This document shows positions 17,100 to 26,375 of a stretch of DNA of 64,000 nucleotides, in pieces. The stretch spans positions 111,952-175,951 of the forward strand of contig JAGWTH010000003.1 of the NCBI GenBank assembly GCA_028868995.1, in the 5' to 3' direction. This DNA is from Burkholderiales bacterium (GTDB taxonomy: Bacteria > Pseudomonadota > Gammaproteobacteria > Burkholderiales > Burkholderiaceae_C). The translations under genes were made by a program, and so were the position numbers. The notes below the pieces were generated by a model. It was not told where the DNA came from. It searched no databases and was given only the letters and a program-made list of their open reading frames with translations. The stretch's first letter is position 1. Each line of letters begins with the position of its first letter.

Positions 17100-19183
17100 A
17101 GGTCGGTGATGCGCGTTTCGTCCTGCGCGGAATAGAGGTCGATGACGCGGCAGTCGCCACACATCTTCAGGCGCTCGGCGGCGGCGCCCTGGAACATGGC
17201 GTGGCCGGCCAGCTTGCCCAGCATGGCCTCGATGGCCTTGAGGGTGCCGAAGGGCTTGCCGCAGCGCACGCAGGCGAAGGGCTGCGCCTCGTTCAGCACG
17301 CGCGCCTGCTTGCGCCCGGGCGTGGCCAGCAGGCGCGGCTGCAGGGTGATCGCCCGCTCGGGACAGGTCCCGGCGCACAGGCCGCACTGCACGCAGTTGG
17401 CCTCGACGAAGCGCAGCTGCGGGGCGTCCTGGTTGTCCTGCAGGGCGCCGGCGGGGCAGGCGCCGACGCAGCTCATGCACAGGGTGCAGCGGTCGGGGTC
17501 GACGAGCACTTCGCCGAAGGGCGCGCCGGCCGCCAGCGGGATCGCCTCGGGCCGGGCCGGGGCCTGCTCCAGCAGGTGGTCCAGCGCCAGGTCGAGCGTC
17601 GTGCGTTTCTCCGCGGAGACCGCGTACCGGGCGCGCTGGCCCGGCACGGCCCCGCGCCGGCGCGCCAGCAGGCGCAGTTCCTGGTCCAGGTCGGCGCCGC
17701 TGCGCGCGCGCAGCAGGCTGAAGTGGCTGCCTTCGTAGCCCAGCCCCGCCAGGATCGACTGCGCCAGGTCCATCTGCGCCTGCAGGCCGTCCAGGTACTG
17801 CGGTGCCTCCTCGTCGGTGGCCAGCACGGCGACGTGGACGGCGCCCTGGGCCACGGCGGTCAGCCAGAGGTCGATGCCGGTGCTGGCGACGTGCCACAGG
17901 TCCAGCGGGATCACGTTGGCGGGCACGCCCTCGGCGGCGCCGACGCGCGCAGCCCGGCCCAGTTCCTCCACCAGCGCGCGGCCGCGTTCCTGGCTGTGCA
18001 GCAGCAGGACGGGCGCGCTGCCCCCGGCCCGCTCGTAGGTGGCCAGCAGCGTGCGGATGCGCGTACCCTGCTCACCCGCGCGCGGGTAGGCGTAGCCCAG
18101 CGCGCCCGAGGGGCACACGGTGGTGCAGGCGCCGCAGCCCACGCACAGGTTCGGGTTGACCTTCACCTGCTGGTGCGACTTGTCGCTCGCGATCGCCTCG
18201 GCCGAACAGATGTCGATGCAGGCGGTACAGCCGACCTTTTCGTTACGGCTGTGGGCGCAGAGCCTGGCCTGGTAGGTGAAGAACTTCGGCTTCTCGAACT
18301 CGCCCACCAGCTCGCGCAGCTTCAGCACCGCCTCCAGGGCGCGCGGCCCCTGCGCATCGCCCGGCGGCAGGTGGACATAGCCCTGCGGCGGCGCATGCTG
18401 CAGGAAGGCCGGCTGCGAGCGCAGGTCCAGCACCAGGTCGAAGCGCTCGGTGTGGGACGCGGGCTCGCGGCCGAAGTCGATGGCGCCGGCGACGGCGCAG
18501 GCCTTCACGCAGGCGCGGTGTCCCTTGCACGCATCCAGGTCCACCTGGTAGTCGAGGCCGATGGCCTGCTCGGGGCAGGCGGCCACGCAGGCATTGCAGC
18601 GGGTGCAGAGGTCCAGGGCGATCGGGTTGTCCTGCGTCCAGGCGAGCTCGAAGGCGCCCAGCCAGCCGGCGAGGCGCTCGATGCGGCCGCCCAGCACCGG
18701 CCAGCGCCGCTCCTGCGCGCCGCTGCCGCCGCCGGCGAACAGGGTGACGTCCAGCGTGTCGCCCAGCAGCGCCGCGAAGCGCTCGGCCTCCTCCAGCGGT
18801 CCCAGCACCAGCAGGCGGCCGGCGCTGGCGTAGCCGACGGTGGGCACCGGCTCGGGCTCGGGCAGGCGCGCGGCGGCCAGCAGCGCGGCCAGCTTGGGGG
18901 TGGCGGCCTTCGCGTCGCGGCTCCAGCCGCCGGTCTCGCGGATGTTCACGAAGCGCACAGGGGACACGGCCCCCTCGGTCTGCGTGCCCAGCTCGCCGAA
19001 CAGGCGCTTCTCCTGGGTGCAGGCCACCACCACGTCCTCGCCGGTGCGCACGGCCTGCTGGAAGGCGCCGGCCTCGCGCCGGCACAGCGTGGAATGCAGG
19101 GTCAGGTTCTCACCCAGGGCCCGTCCCAGGGCCGGGGCGTCCAGGGGCATCGTCTTGTTGCAGTCGCAGATCAGGGTCGGCAT
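17096..19183 (-). CDS. Multi-cluster 4Fe-4S ferredoxin-type protein of the fdh locus
   Basis: A 695-residue cytoplasmic protein with at least five [4Fe-4S] motifs: CTRCNACVAACP, CKGHRACVKAC, CTACIDIC, CVGCGACTTVCP, CTLCMSCVGACP and CVQCGLCAGTCP. A further C-terminal Cys set (CVRCGKPFG, MCGDC) resembles a zinc or cluster site. It is the usual large ferredoxin of betaproteobacterial formate dehydrogenase loci. It probably handles electrons during maturation or activity, but the partner is unproven. The start MPTLICDCNKTMPLD is chosen by conservation. It overlaps the 3' end of the DUF3306 gene by 74 bp. Confidence 0.9.
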   Translation of the reverse strand: MPTLICDCNKTMPLDAPALGRALGENLTLHSTLCRREAGAFQQAVRTGEDVVVACTQEKRLFGELGTQTEGAVSPVRFVNIRETGGWSRDAKAATPKLAALLAAARLPEPEPVPTVGYASAGRLLVLGPLEEAERFAALLGDTLDVTLFAGGGSGAQERRWPVLGGRIERLAGWLGAFELAWTQDNPIALDLCTRCNACVAACPEQAIGLDYQVDLDACKGHRACVKACAVAGAIDFGREPASHTERFDLVLDLRSQPAFLQHAPPQGYVHLPPGDAQGPRALEAVLKLRELVGEFEKPKFFTYQARLCAHSRNEKVGCTACIDICSAEAIASDKSHQQVKVNPNLCVGCGACTTVCPSGALGYAYPRAGEQGTRIRTLLATYERAGGSAPVLLLHSQERGRALVEELGRAARVGAAEGVPANVIPLDLWHVASTGIDLWLTAVAQGAVHVAVLATDEEAPQYLDGLQAQMDLAQSILAGLGYEGSHFSLLRARSGADLDQELRLLARRRGAVPGQRARYAVSAEKRTTLDLALDHLLEQAPARPEAIPLAAGAPFGEVLVDPDRCTLCMSCVGACPAGALQDNQDAPQLRFVEANCVQCGLCAGTCPERAITLQPRLLATPGRKQARVLNEAQPFACVRCGKPFGTLKAIEAMLGKLAGHAMFQGAAAERLKMCGDCRVIDLYSAQDETRITDL

Positions 19184-19724
19184 GGTCAGGCCCGGCTGGC
19201 GCGGGCGGAGCAGCCTCCGCCGGCCTAGGCAAATCATTGCATAGGCCGGACTGTGCCACGGCCTGCGGCCCCTCGTCCGCGGGGGCCGCATCCGGTGGGG
19301 TCTTTTCCCGCTCGCCCTCGACCAGCCCGAGGACCTCGGCGCTCGCGAGCCGCCGCAGCAGCTCGCGCGGCAGCGGGTCGGGCCGGTTGTAGTCGTCGAT
19401 GTAGACGTCCAGGCCGTCCATCGCGTTGAAGTGCGGGTCGGCGAACAGCTTGCGCAGCGCCGCGTTCTTCACCTCGGGGGCGACGTCGGGCCGGGCGAAG
19501 CGGGTGAAGTCGGAGTCGGGGGTGAGGGTGTGGGTGTCGGCGAGGGTGGGTGGCGGCGGGACGGGCTCCGTGGCCGGCTCGCCGCCCCCGGGCTCCGGCT
19601 GGCGGGCGACGGGCGCGGGCAGCGCCGGGGGCAGGGGCTGCGCCAGCGGCTGCGCGGGCAGCTCCCTGCCCTTGCGCACCGCCTCCTTGCGCTGCGACCA
19701 GCGGCTGAAGAAGCCTTCAGCCAT
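19110..19724 (-). CDS. DUF3306 protein of the fdh locus
   Basis: A 204-residue protein. The N-terminus ([19 protein letters not shown]) and the core (LTPDSDFTRFARPDVAPEVKNAALRKLF, then DGLDVYIDDYN) are the DUF3306 signature. A Pro/Ala-rich linker sits near residues 25-60, and the C-terminal third is Pro/Ala-rich. It is found with DUF3305 in formate dehydrogenase clusters; the function is unknown, with assembly suspected. The last 74 bp are also the start of the ferredoxin gene in another frame. It overlaps the DUF3305 stop by 8 bp. Confidence 0.88.
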   Translation of the reverse strand: MAEGFFSRWSQRKEAVRKGRELPAQPLAQPLPPALPAPVARQPEPGGGEPATEPVPPPPTLADTHTLTPDSDFTRFARPDVAPEVKNAALRKLFADPHFNAMDGLDVYIDDYNRPDPLPRELLRRLASAEVLGLVEGEREKTPPDAAPADEGPQAVAQSGLCNDLPRPAEAAPPAPAGPDHADPDLRLQQDDAPGRPGPGTGPG

Positions 19725-20268
19725 CGCTCCCGCCTCCGCCGAACTTCTTCAGGGTGGTCACCGACGCGGGCTGGCCGAAGCGGTCTTCCAGCCGCTTGAA
19801 GCTCTCCGGCCGCTTGCGCTTCTTCGGTTCGGGCACGTAGTGCTCAGCGGCGAAGGCGCGCATCCACTCGACGACCTCGGGCGGCGCCGGCACCTGTTCC
19901 ACGGTCTCCTGCGCGTCCAGCCAGCGGCCGGCCTCGTTGTAGCTGAGGGTCAGCAGCAGGGGCCGGGGGATGGGCTCGTCGGCCACCGTCGGCTCCTCCT
20001 CCATGCGCCACAGCACGAACCAGCAGGGCGCCGGCGTCGTGGCGTTGAGCCAGTAGCCCTCGGCCTCGTCGCGGAACAGCTCCACGCGCAGGCCGGGATG
20101 CAGCCAGCGCTCGCCCCCGTCGTCGCGGACCAGGCAGCGCGGCTCGCTGCCGAAGGCGCTCTCGTGCGGCACCACCTCCGCCAGCTCCCAGCGCCAGGGC
20201 GCCCAGCGGCTGGCCGTGGGCAGCTTGCGCAGGACGACGGCGACGTCGAGGCCCGGACGCTCGGACAT
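19717..20268 (-). CDS. DUF3305 protein of the fdh locus
   Basis: A 183-residue soluble protein. The DUF3305 core is visible in [23 protein letters not shown] and [25 protein letters not shown]. The C-terminus is basic ([19 protein letters not shown]). The family occurs almost only beside DUF3306 and formate dehydrogenase genes, so a role in maturation is likely but unproven. It is 13 bp downstream of the mrp/apbC stop, which may make apbC the first gene of this unit. Confidence 0.88.
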   Translation of the reverse strand: MSERPGLDVAVVLRKLPTASRWAPWRWELAEVVPHESAFGSEPRCLVRDDGGERWLHPGLRVELFRDEAEGYWLNATTPAPCWFVLWRMEEEPTVADEPIPRPLLLTLSYNEAGRWLDAQETVEQVPAPPEVVEWMRAFAAEHYVPEPKKRKRPESFKRLEDRFGQPASVTTLKKFGGGGSDG

Positions 20269-20281
20269 GCCGGCCTCGCCC

Positions 20282-21370
20282 TCAGGTGGTCTTGGACACC
20301 GTGATGGTGGGGAACTTCGCGGAGAAGTCCTTGGCCTTGGCGGCGATCGTGATCGCCACCTGGCGCGCCACCGCCTTGTAGATCTTCGCGGCCTCGCCGT
20401 CCGGGTCCGCCACGACCGTGGGCTTGCCGCTGTCGGCCTGCTCGCGGATGCGGATGTCCAGCGGCAGCGCGCCGAGGTAGGCGATGCCCTTTTCCTGCGC
20501 GTAGCGCTGGCCGCCGCCCTCGCCGAAGATGTGCTCGGCGTGGCCGCACTGGCTGCACACGTGCACGGCCATGTTCTCGACGATGCCCAGGATGGGCACG
20601 CCCACCTTCTCGAACATGGTCACGGCCTTGCGCGCGTCGAGCAGCGCGATGTCCTGCGGCGTGGTGACGATCACCGCGCCCGTCATCGGCACGCGCTGGG
20701 ACAGCGTCAGCTGGATGTCGCCGGTGCCCGGGGGCATGTCGACGATGAGGTAGTCGAGGTCCTTCCAGTTGGTCTGGCGCAGCAGCTGCTCCAGCGCCTG
20801 GGTGGCCATGGGGCCGCGCCAGATCATGGCCTCGTCCTGGTTGACCAGGAAGCCGATCGACATCACCTGGACGCCGTGGTTCTCCAGCGGCTCCATGGTC
20901 TGGCCGTCCTCGCTTTCCGGGCGGCGCGAGATGCCCAGCATCATCGGCTGGCTGGGGCCGTAGATGTCGGCGTCCAGCACGCCCACCCGGGCCCCCTCGG
21001 CGGCCAGGGCCAGCGCCAGGTTGGCCGCGGTGGTGCTCTTGCCCACCCCGCCCTTGCCCGAGGCCACGGCGATGATGTTCTTCACGTTGGGCATCAGCTG
21101 CACGCCGCGCTGCACGGAGTGGGCGATCACGCGGGTCGTGACGTTGGCGGAGACGTTGGCCACGCCGGGCACGCCCTTGGCGGCGGCGATCAGCGCCCGC
21201 CGCAGCTCCGGCACCTGGCTCTTCGCCGGGTAGCCCAGCTCCACCTCGAAGGAGACATCGCCGCCTTCGACCTGCAGGTTCTTCACCGCCTTGGTGGAAA
21301 CGAAATCCTGGCCCGTGTTCGGGTCCTTGACGGCCGCCAGCGCGGCGAGCACTTGTTCCTGGGTGGTCAT
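20282..21370 (-). CDS. apbC: Iron-sulfur cluster carrier protein Mrp/ApbC
   Basis: A 362-residue P-loop NTPase thought to bind and transfer [4Fe-4S] clusters. The N-terminal MIP18-like domain (about 1-90) is followed by the ParA/MinD-type domain with the deviant Walker [20 protein letters not shown], and the paired cysteines VCSQCGH near residue 275. The locus downstream contains several proteins with many Fe-S clusters, which fits its role. It is divergent from metG, which is the common arrangement in Burkholderiales. Confidence 0.96.
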   Translation of the reverse strand: MTTQEQVLAALAAVKDPNTGQDFVSTKAVKNLQVEGGDVSFEVELGYPAKSQVPELRRALIAAAKGVPGVANVSANVTTRVIAHSVQRGVQLMPNVKNIIAVASGKGGVGKSTTAANLALALAAEGARVGVLDADIYGPSQPMMLGISRRPESEDGQTMEPLENHGVQVMSIGFLVNQDEAMIWRGPMATQALEQLLRQTNWKDLDYLIVDMPPGTGDIQLTLSQRVPMTGAVIVTTPQDIALLDARKAVTMFEKVGVPILGIVENMAVHVCSQCGHAEHIFGEGGGQRYAQEKGIAYLGALPLDIRIREQADSGKPTVVADPDGEAAKIYKAVARQVAITIAAKAKDFSAKFPTITVSKTT

Positions 21371-21417
21371 CTCGTTGGTGTCTCCGGAGGCTTTCCGCGC
21401 AGTGTAACGAGGCCGAA

Positions 21418-21423
21418 TAAAAT
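21418..21423 (+). promoter_or_regulatory. -10 element of metG
   Basis: TAAAAT, 25 bp before the metG ATG, followed by a GC-rich discriminator and pyrimidine tract (GACGGGTTCCCC). The same layout occurs before gpmA (TAGAAT at 42713-42718 followed by GACGGGTTTTCCC). No convincing -35 hexamer is seen. Confidence 0.5.
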
Positions 21424-21448
21424 GACGGGTTCCCCCCGGAAAGACCCC

Positions 21449-23494
21449 ATGTCCCAGCGCAAGCTCTTCGTCACCACCGCCCTGCCGTACGCCAACGGCA
21501 AGTTCCACATCGGCCACATCATGGAATACATCCAGGCCGACATCTGGGTGCGGCACCAGCGCATGGGCGGCCACATGGTGCACTTCGTGGGCGCGGACGA
21601 CGCGCACGGCGCGCCGATCATGATCGCCGCCGAGAAGGCGGGCCGGACGCCCCAGGCCTTCGTGGGCGAGATCGCCGCCGGCCGCAAGGCCTACCTGGAC
21701 GGCTTCCACGTCCGCTTCGACAACTGGCACTCCACCGACAGCCCGGAGAACACCGAGCTGGCGCAGGGCATCTACAAGGCGCTGAAGGCGCGCGGGCTGA
21801 TCACCACGCGCACCATCGAGCAGTTCTACGACCCGGTCAAGGGCATGTTCCTGCCGGACCGCTACATCAAGGGCGAATGCCCGGTCTGCCACGCCAAGGA
21901 CCAGTACGGCGACTCCTGCGAGGTGTGCAGCAGCGTCTACAGCCCCACCGAGCTGATCGAGCCCTACTCCACCCTCACCGGCGCGAAGCCCGAGCTGCGC
22001 AGCTCCGACCACTACTTCTTCCAGCTGTCCAACCCGCAGGTGGTCGACTTCCTCCAGGCCTGGACCCAGGACGGCAAGCTGCAGGCCGAGGTGGCGAAGA
22101 AGGCCGGCGAATGGTTCGAGGCCGGCATGGCCGACTGGGACATCAGCCGCGACGCGCCCTACTTCGGCATCGAGATCCCGGACGCGCCGGGCAAGTACTT
22201 CTACGTCTGGCTGGACGCGCCGATCGGCTACCTCGCCAGCCTGAAGAACCACTTCGACAAGGGCCAGGCCAGGGACCACTGGCACGCCCCCTCGCGCACC
22301 GCGGCGAGCTTCGACCAGTTCGTGGCCGACCCGTCCGTGGAGCAGGTGCACTTCATCGGCAAGGACATCGTGTACTTCCACACCCTGTTCTGGCCGGCCA
22401 TGCTGAAGTTCAGCGGCCGCAAGACGCCCGACCAGGTCAACGTGCACGGCTTCATCACCGTCAGCGGCGAGAAGATGTCCAAGAGCCGCGGCACCGGCAT
22501 CGACCCGCTGAAGTACCTGTCGCTGGGCATGAACCCGGAGTGGCTGCGCTACTACATCGCCGCCAAGCTCAATGGCCGGGTGGAGGACGTGGACTTCAAC
22601 CCCGACGACTTCGTGGCGCGCGTGAACGCCGACCTGGTGGGCAAGTACGTCAACATCGCCAGCCGCGCGGTGAAGTTCATCCCCGGCGGCAAGCTGGTCG
22701 CGGGGCACCCGTCGGCGCTGCACCCGCAGAAGCTGGTGGACGAGGTCCGCGCGCTGTTCGAGGCGCGCGAATACGGCAAGGCGCTGCGCGAGATCATGGC
22801 CTTCGCCGACGAGGTGAACCTGCGCTTCGACACCGCGGCGCCCTGGAAGCTGGTGAAGGAAGGCCGCGGCGAGGACGCGGCGAAAGTCTGCTCCGACTGC
22901 CTGGAAGCGTTCAAGGTGCTGACCGCCTGCCTCAAGCCCGTGCTGCCGGAGCTGGCCGCGCAGGCCGAGGCCTTCCTGAAGTGCGAGCCGCTCGACTGGA
23001 CGAATGCCGCGAAGCCGCTGGGCGCGGGGCACCAGGTGGGCGAGTACAAGCACCTGATGCAGCGGGTGGACATGAAGCAGGTGGATGCGCTGTTCGAACC
23101 GCCGGCGGAGCCGGTCCCGCAGAAGCCCGTTCCGGGCGGCGAGGAGATCGCGCCCGTGATCACCATCGACGACTTCACCAAGATCGACCTGCGCATCGCG
23201 CGGATCGTCGAGTGCAAGGCGGTCGGGGGTTCGACCAAGCTGCTGCAGCTGACGCTGGACGTGGGCGAAGGCCGCCTGCGCAACGTGTTCTCGGGGATCG
23301 CCTCGGCCTACCAGCCCGCCGATTTGGTGGGCAAGCTCACCGTGATGGTCGCCAACCTGGCGCCGCGCAAGATGAAGTTCGGCGTCAGCGAGGGCATGGT
23401 GCTGGCCGCCAGCCACGCCGACGAGAAGGCCAGGGGCGGGATCTACGTGCTGGAGCCCTGGCCCGGCGCGGAGCCGGGCCTGCGGGTGCGCTAG
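21449..23494 (+). CDS. metG: Methionine--tRNA ligase
   Basis: A 681-residue class I synthetase charging tRNA-Met. HIGH is present in [10 protein letters not shown] and KMSKS in [12 protein letters not shown]. The zinc knuckle is [17 protein letters not shown] with the following part of the site. The C-terminal tRNA-binding OB fold (about 570-681) includes [16 protein letters not shown]. Length and architecture equal the E. coli dimeric form. It is divergent from apbC. Confidence 0.98.
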   Translation: MSQRKLFVTTALPYANGKFHIGHIMEYIQADIWVRHQRMGGHMVHFVGADDAHGAPIMIAAEKAGRTPQAFVGEIAAGRKAYLDGFHVRFDNWHSTDSPENTELAQGIYKALKARGLITTRTIEQFYDPVKGMFLPDRYIKGECPVCHAKDQYGDSCEVCSSVYSPTELIEPYSTLTGAKPELRSSDHYFFQLSNPQVVDFLQAWTQDGKLQAEVAKKAGEWFEAGMADWDISRDAPYFGIEIPDAPGKYFYVWLDAPIGYLASLKNHFDKGQARDHWHAPSRTAASFDQFVADPSVEQVHFIGKDIVYFHTLFWPAMLKFSGRKTPDQVNVHGFITVSGEKMSKSRGTGIDPLKYLSLGMNPEWLRYYIAAKLNGRVEDVDFNPDDFVARVNADLVGKYVNIASRAVKFIPGGKLVAGHPSALHPQKLVDEVRALFEAREYGKALREIMAFADEVNLRFDTAAPWKLVKEGRGEDAAKVCSDCLEAFKVLTACLKPVLPELAAQAEAFLKCEPLDWTNAAKPLGAGHQVGEYKHLMQRVDMKQVDALFEPPAEPVPQKPVPGGEEIAPVITIDDFTKIDLRIARIVECKAVGGSTKLLQLTLDVGEGRLRNVFSGIASAYQPADLVGKLTVMVANLAPRKMKFGVSEGMVLAASHADEKARGGIYVLEPWPGAEPGLRVR

Positions 23495-23528
23495 GCGGGC
23501 GCGGGAAGGCACGGAGGCGACGGCAGCG

Positions 23529-24281
23529 ATGTTCGCGTTCATCCGGGGCTGGGCCGACGTCGACCGCACGACCCAGGCCAACGTCCGACTCGGCGCCTTC
23601 CTCGCCTTCGTCGCCGGCGCCACCAACGCCGGCGGCTTCCTCGCGGTGGGCCAGTACACCTCGCACATGACGGGGCTGCTGTCTTCGGTCGCCGACAACC
23701 TGGTGCTGGGCCGCTTCACCCTGGTGGTCGCCGCCGCCGGCGCCATCCTCGCCTTCATCGGCGGTGCCATGACCACCGCCATCCTGGTGAACTGGGCCCT
23801 GCGGCGGCGGCTGCACAGCGCCTACGGGCTGCCGCTGTTCCTGGAGTCGCTCGCCCTGCTGCTGTTCGGCGTCGCCGGCGCCTCCATCGGCGTGTACGAG
23901 CCGCTGTTCGCGCCGCTCACCGTGATCCTGCTGTGCTTCATCATGGGCCTGCAGAACGCGGTGATCACCAAGATCTCGCGGGCCGAGATCCGCACCACGC
24001 ACGTCACGGGCCTGGTGACCGACATCGGCATCGAGCTGGGCAAGCTGGTCTACATCAACCCGCGCGAGGGCGGCCGCGACCCCGTGCTGGCCAACCGGCG
24101 CAAGCTGCGCATCCACGGGCTGCTGGTCATGTGCTTCCTGACCGGCAGCCTGGCCGGCGCGCTGGGCTTCAAGCACGTGGGCTTCGTGTCCACCGTGCCG
24201 CTGGCCTTCGTGCTGTGGCTGCTGGCGCTGCGGCCCTTCCTGCGCGACGTGCGCCAGCGCCTCCTCCAGACCGGGCTCTAG
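23529..24281 (+). CDS. YoaK family (DUF1275) membrane protein
   Basis: A 250-residue membrane protein with about six hydrophobic helices. The DUF1275 signature is visible as FVAGATNAGGFLAVGQYTSHMTG near the start, CFIMGLQNAVITKISRAEIR in the middle, and RTTHVTGLVTDIGIELG. The function of the family is unknown. Its stop codon shares CTAG with the stop of the convergent hyfI-like gene. Confidence 0.9.
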   Translation: MFAFIRGWADVDRTTQANVRLGAFLAFVAGATNAGGFLAVGQYTSHMTGLLSSVADNLVLGRFTLVVAAAGAILAFIGGAMTTAILVNWALRRRLHSAYGLPLFLESLALLLFGVAGASIGVYEPLFAPLTVILLCFIMGLQNAVITKISRAEIRTTHVTGLVTDIGIELGKLVYINPREGGRDPVLANRRKLRIHGLLVMCFLTGSLAGALGFKHVGFVSTVPLAFVLWLLALRPFLRDVRQRLLQTGL

Positions 24282-24796
24282 ACCCGACGGCGGCGTCGCA
24301 CCGCCGTCAGGATGCCACGCAGGATCTCGATCGGCGCCGGCGGGCAGCCCGGCACGACGAGATCCACCGGGATGACGCTGGCCACCCCGCCGCAGCTCGC
24401 ATACCCCGCGCCGAACATCCCGCCGTCGCGGCCGCAGTCGCCCACCGCCACCACCAGCTTGGGCTCGGGCGTGGCGTCGTAGGTGCGCCGCAGCGCCTGC
24501 TGCATGTTGCGCGAGACCGGGCCGGTCACCAGCAGCAGGTCGGCATGGCGGGGACTCGCCACGAACCGGAGGCCCAGGCCCTCGATGTTGTAGTACGGGT
24601 AGCCCAGGGCGTGGATCTCCAGCTCGCAGCCATTGCACGAGCCGGCGTCGACCTGGCGGATGGCCAGGGCCTCGCCGAGGATGGCGAGCAGCTCGCCCTG
24701 GATGCGCTCGGCCTCCGCACGCAGCGCGTCGCCGGTCCCCGGCGGGGCTTCGGTGGCGATGCCGCCGCGGGCCATCTGCTTGACGATCTTCCACAT
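24278..24796 (-). CDS. Hydrogenase-4-like small subunit (HyfI/NuoB family)
   Basis: A 172-residue homologue of HyfI/HycG and complex I NuoB. Cluster-N2-type cysteines are kept: GSCNGCELEI, VGDCGRDGGMFG and PGCPPAPIEIL, so one [4Fe-4S] cluster near the active-site subunit is expected. It faces the cytoplasm in a membrane-bound complex. It is the last gene of the six-gene hyfB-C-E-F-G-I-like operon, 27 bp after the large subunit. No HyfH/NuoI-type ferredoxin subunit is encoded to carry electrons to it. Confidence 0.9.
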   Translation of the reverse strand: MWKIVKQMARGGIATEAPPGTGDALRAEAERIQGELLAILGEALAIRQVDAGSCNGCELEIHALGYPYYNIEGLGLRFVASPRHADLLLVTGPVSRNMQQALRRTYDATPEPKLVVAVGDCGRDGGMFGAGYASCGGVASVIPVDLVVPGCPPAPIEILRGILTAVRRRRRV

Positions 24797-24823
24797 GGGA
24801 CGGCTTTCAGGAGGGCGACGGGC

Positions 24824-26374
24824 TCACAGGTCGTGCCCCGAATAACTCAGGTTGAAGGACTTGTTGATCAGGGGAAAGTCGGGAACGATGTTGCCGATCA
24901 CCGCGTGTTCCAGCACCGGCCAGTTCTGCCACGAGGGATCGTGGCAGTGGCAGCGCCGCACCCGCGCCTGGCCCTCGGGCGCCTCCAGTTCCAGCACCAC
25001 CAGCACCTCGCCGCGCCAGCCCTCGACCCGGCCGGCGCCACGCGCCGCCACCGGCCGAAGCTGCAGCTCGCCGCGCACCGGGCCCGCCGGCAGGCCGGCC
25101 GCGATCGCGCGGATCAGGCGCAGGGATTCAAGGGCCTCGTCGAACCGGACCGCGACCCGGGCCGCGACGTCGCCGCCGGCATGGGTCGCCGCCTGCACGG
25201 CCAGGGTGTCGTAGGGCGGCCAGGTGAGGTCGCAACGCAGGTCGCGCGCCTGGCCGCTGGCCCGGGCCGCCAGCCCGTTGAGTCCCAGCCGCAGCGCCAG
25301 TTCGGCGCCGACGCGGCCGGCGCCGGCGAAGCGGTCCTGCAGGCCGGCATGCTCCTCGTAGATGACCCGCAGCGCCTGCAGTTCGCGGCCGATCGCCTCG
25401 CATTGCGCCGCCAGCCGGATCGCCGCGGCGGTGTCGACGTCGCACGCGACGCCGCCGGGCACCACGCAGTCCATCATCAGGCGGTGGCCGAACAACTCCG
25501 CGGACAGGCGCAGCCAGTCCTCCCTGAGGCGGGAGAACTGGGCGAGGGCCACGGCGAAGCCGGCGTCGTTGCCCAGCGCGCCCAGGTCCCCGAGATGGTT
25601 CGCCACCCGCTCGCGCTCCAGCAGCAGCGCGCGCAGCCACCGGGCCCGTGGCGGGACTTCGCAGGCAGCGGCCGATTCCAGCGCCATGCAGTAGGCCCAG
25701 GCGTACGCCACCGTCGAATCGCCGCAGACCCGCCCCGCCAGGCGATGCCCCTCCAGCGGAGCCAGCCGGGTGAAGCGCTGCTCCGTCCCCTTGTGGGTGT
25801 AGCCCAGGCGCTGCTCCAGCCGCAGCACCTTCTCGCCGACCACGGAGAAGCGGAAGTGCCCGGGCTCGATGATCCCGGCATGCACCGGGCCGACGGCGAT
25901 TTCGTGCACGCCGTCGCCCTCGACCCGCACGAAGGGGTAGTCGCGCACCGGGCCGCCGCCTGGCGCGTCGGCTGCCGGGTGCTGCAAGGGGAAGAAGCCG
26001 GCGGGCCAGGCGCCGTGGTTCAACCAGGGACGGGTGTCGGCGGCGCCTTCGGCCCGCACGCCCGACAGGTCGGCCGCCGCGCGCTGCATGCGGCCGGCGG
26101 CCAGAAAGAGCTCGGACAGGTCGGGATAGGCCGGATCCTGCGCGGCCAGCGGCAGTTCGAGCCAGACCAGGCCGTCCGCCGTCGCATACGCGGCGCTGAC
26201 CGCCGGGGCGCCCTGGGTGCCGCCCCCCATGCCCCACAGGGCCAGCAGGCGGCCCCCCGAGCGCGTCACGGCGCCGGCCGCCGCTGTCCAGGCCGCGGCG
26301 TCGGCGACGCCGTACCAGGCCGGCTGGGCTCCCGGCAGGCGCGTGAGTCCGGAAGGGATCCCCGGCAGGTGCAC
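24824..26374 (-). CDS. Hydrogenase-4-like large subunit (HyfG/NuoCD family), Ni ligands mostly lost
   Basis: A 516-residue fusion of a NuoC-like N-terminal part (about 1-130) and a NuoD/HycE-like part. Family segments are clear: VGPVHAGIIEPGHFRFS, RLGYTHKGTEQRF, LLERERVANHLGDLGAL. In true group 4 [NiFe] hydrogenases the four Ni ligands come from two CxxC motifs. Here the first motif reads RVCGDS (one Cys kept, one replaced by Ser) and the C-terminal one reads DPSWQNW (both absent). A Ni-Fe site is therefore not expected, and an Ehr-type role is inferred. It starts with GTG one base after the hyfF stop. Confidence 0.88.
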   Translation of the reverse strand: MHLPGIPSGLTRLPGAQPAWYGVADAAAWTAAAGAVTRSGGRLLALWGMGGGTQGAPAVSAAYATADGLVWLELPLAAQDPAYPDLSELFLAAGRMQRAAADLSGVRAEGAADTRPWLNHGAWPAGFFPLQHPAADAPGGGPVRDYPFVRVEGDGVHEIAVGPVHAGIIEPGHFRFSVVGEKVLRLEQRLGYTHKGTEQRFTRLAPLEGHRLAGRVCGDSTVAYAWAYCMALESAAACEVPPRARWLRALLLERERVANHLGDLGALGNDAGFAVALAQFSRLREDWLRLSAELFGHRLMMDCVVPGGVACDVDTAAAIRLAAQCEAIGRELQALRVIYEEHAGLQDRFAGAGRVGAELALRLGLNGLAARASGQARDLRCDLTWPPYDTLAVQAATHAGGDVAARVAVRFDEALESLRLIRAIAAGLPAGPVRGELQLRPVAARGAGRVEGWRGEVLVVLELEAPEGQARVRRCHCHDPSWQNWPVLEHAVIGNIVPDFPLINKSFNLSYSGHDL

Positions 26375-26375
26375 T

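Noticed and set aside
20282..23782. A very long minus-strand frame that would join apbC to antisense metG
   Set aside because: Only the part from 21370 down is a real protein; the rest is antisense to metG and has no domain.
24824..26374. A functional hydrogenase-4 or formate hydrogenlyase
   Set aside because: Three of four Ni-ligand cysteines are missing and no HyfH or hydrogenase maturation genes are seen in the window.
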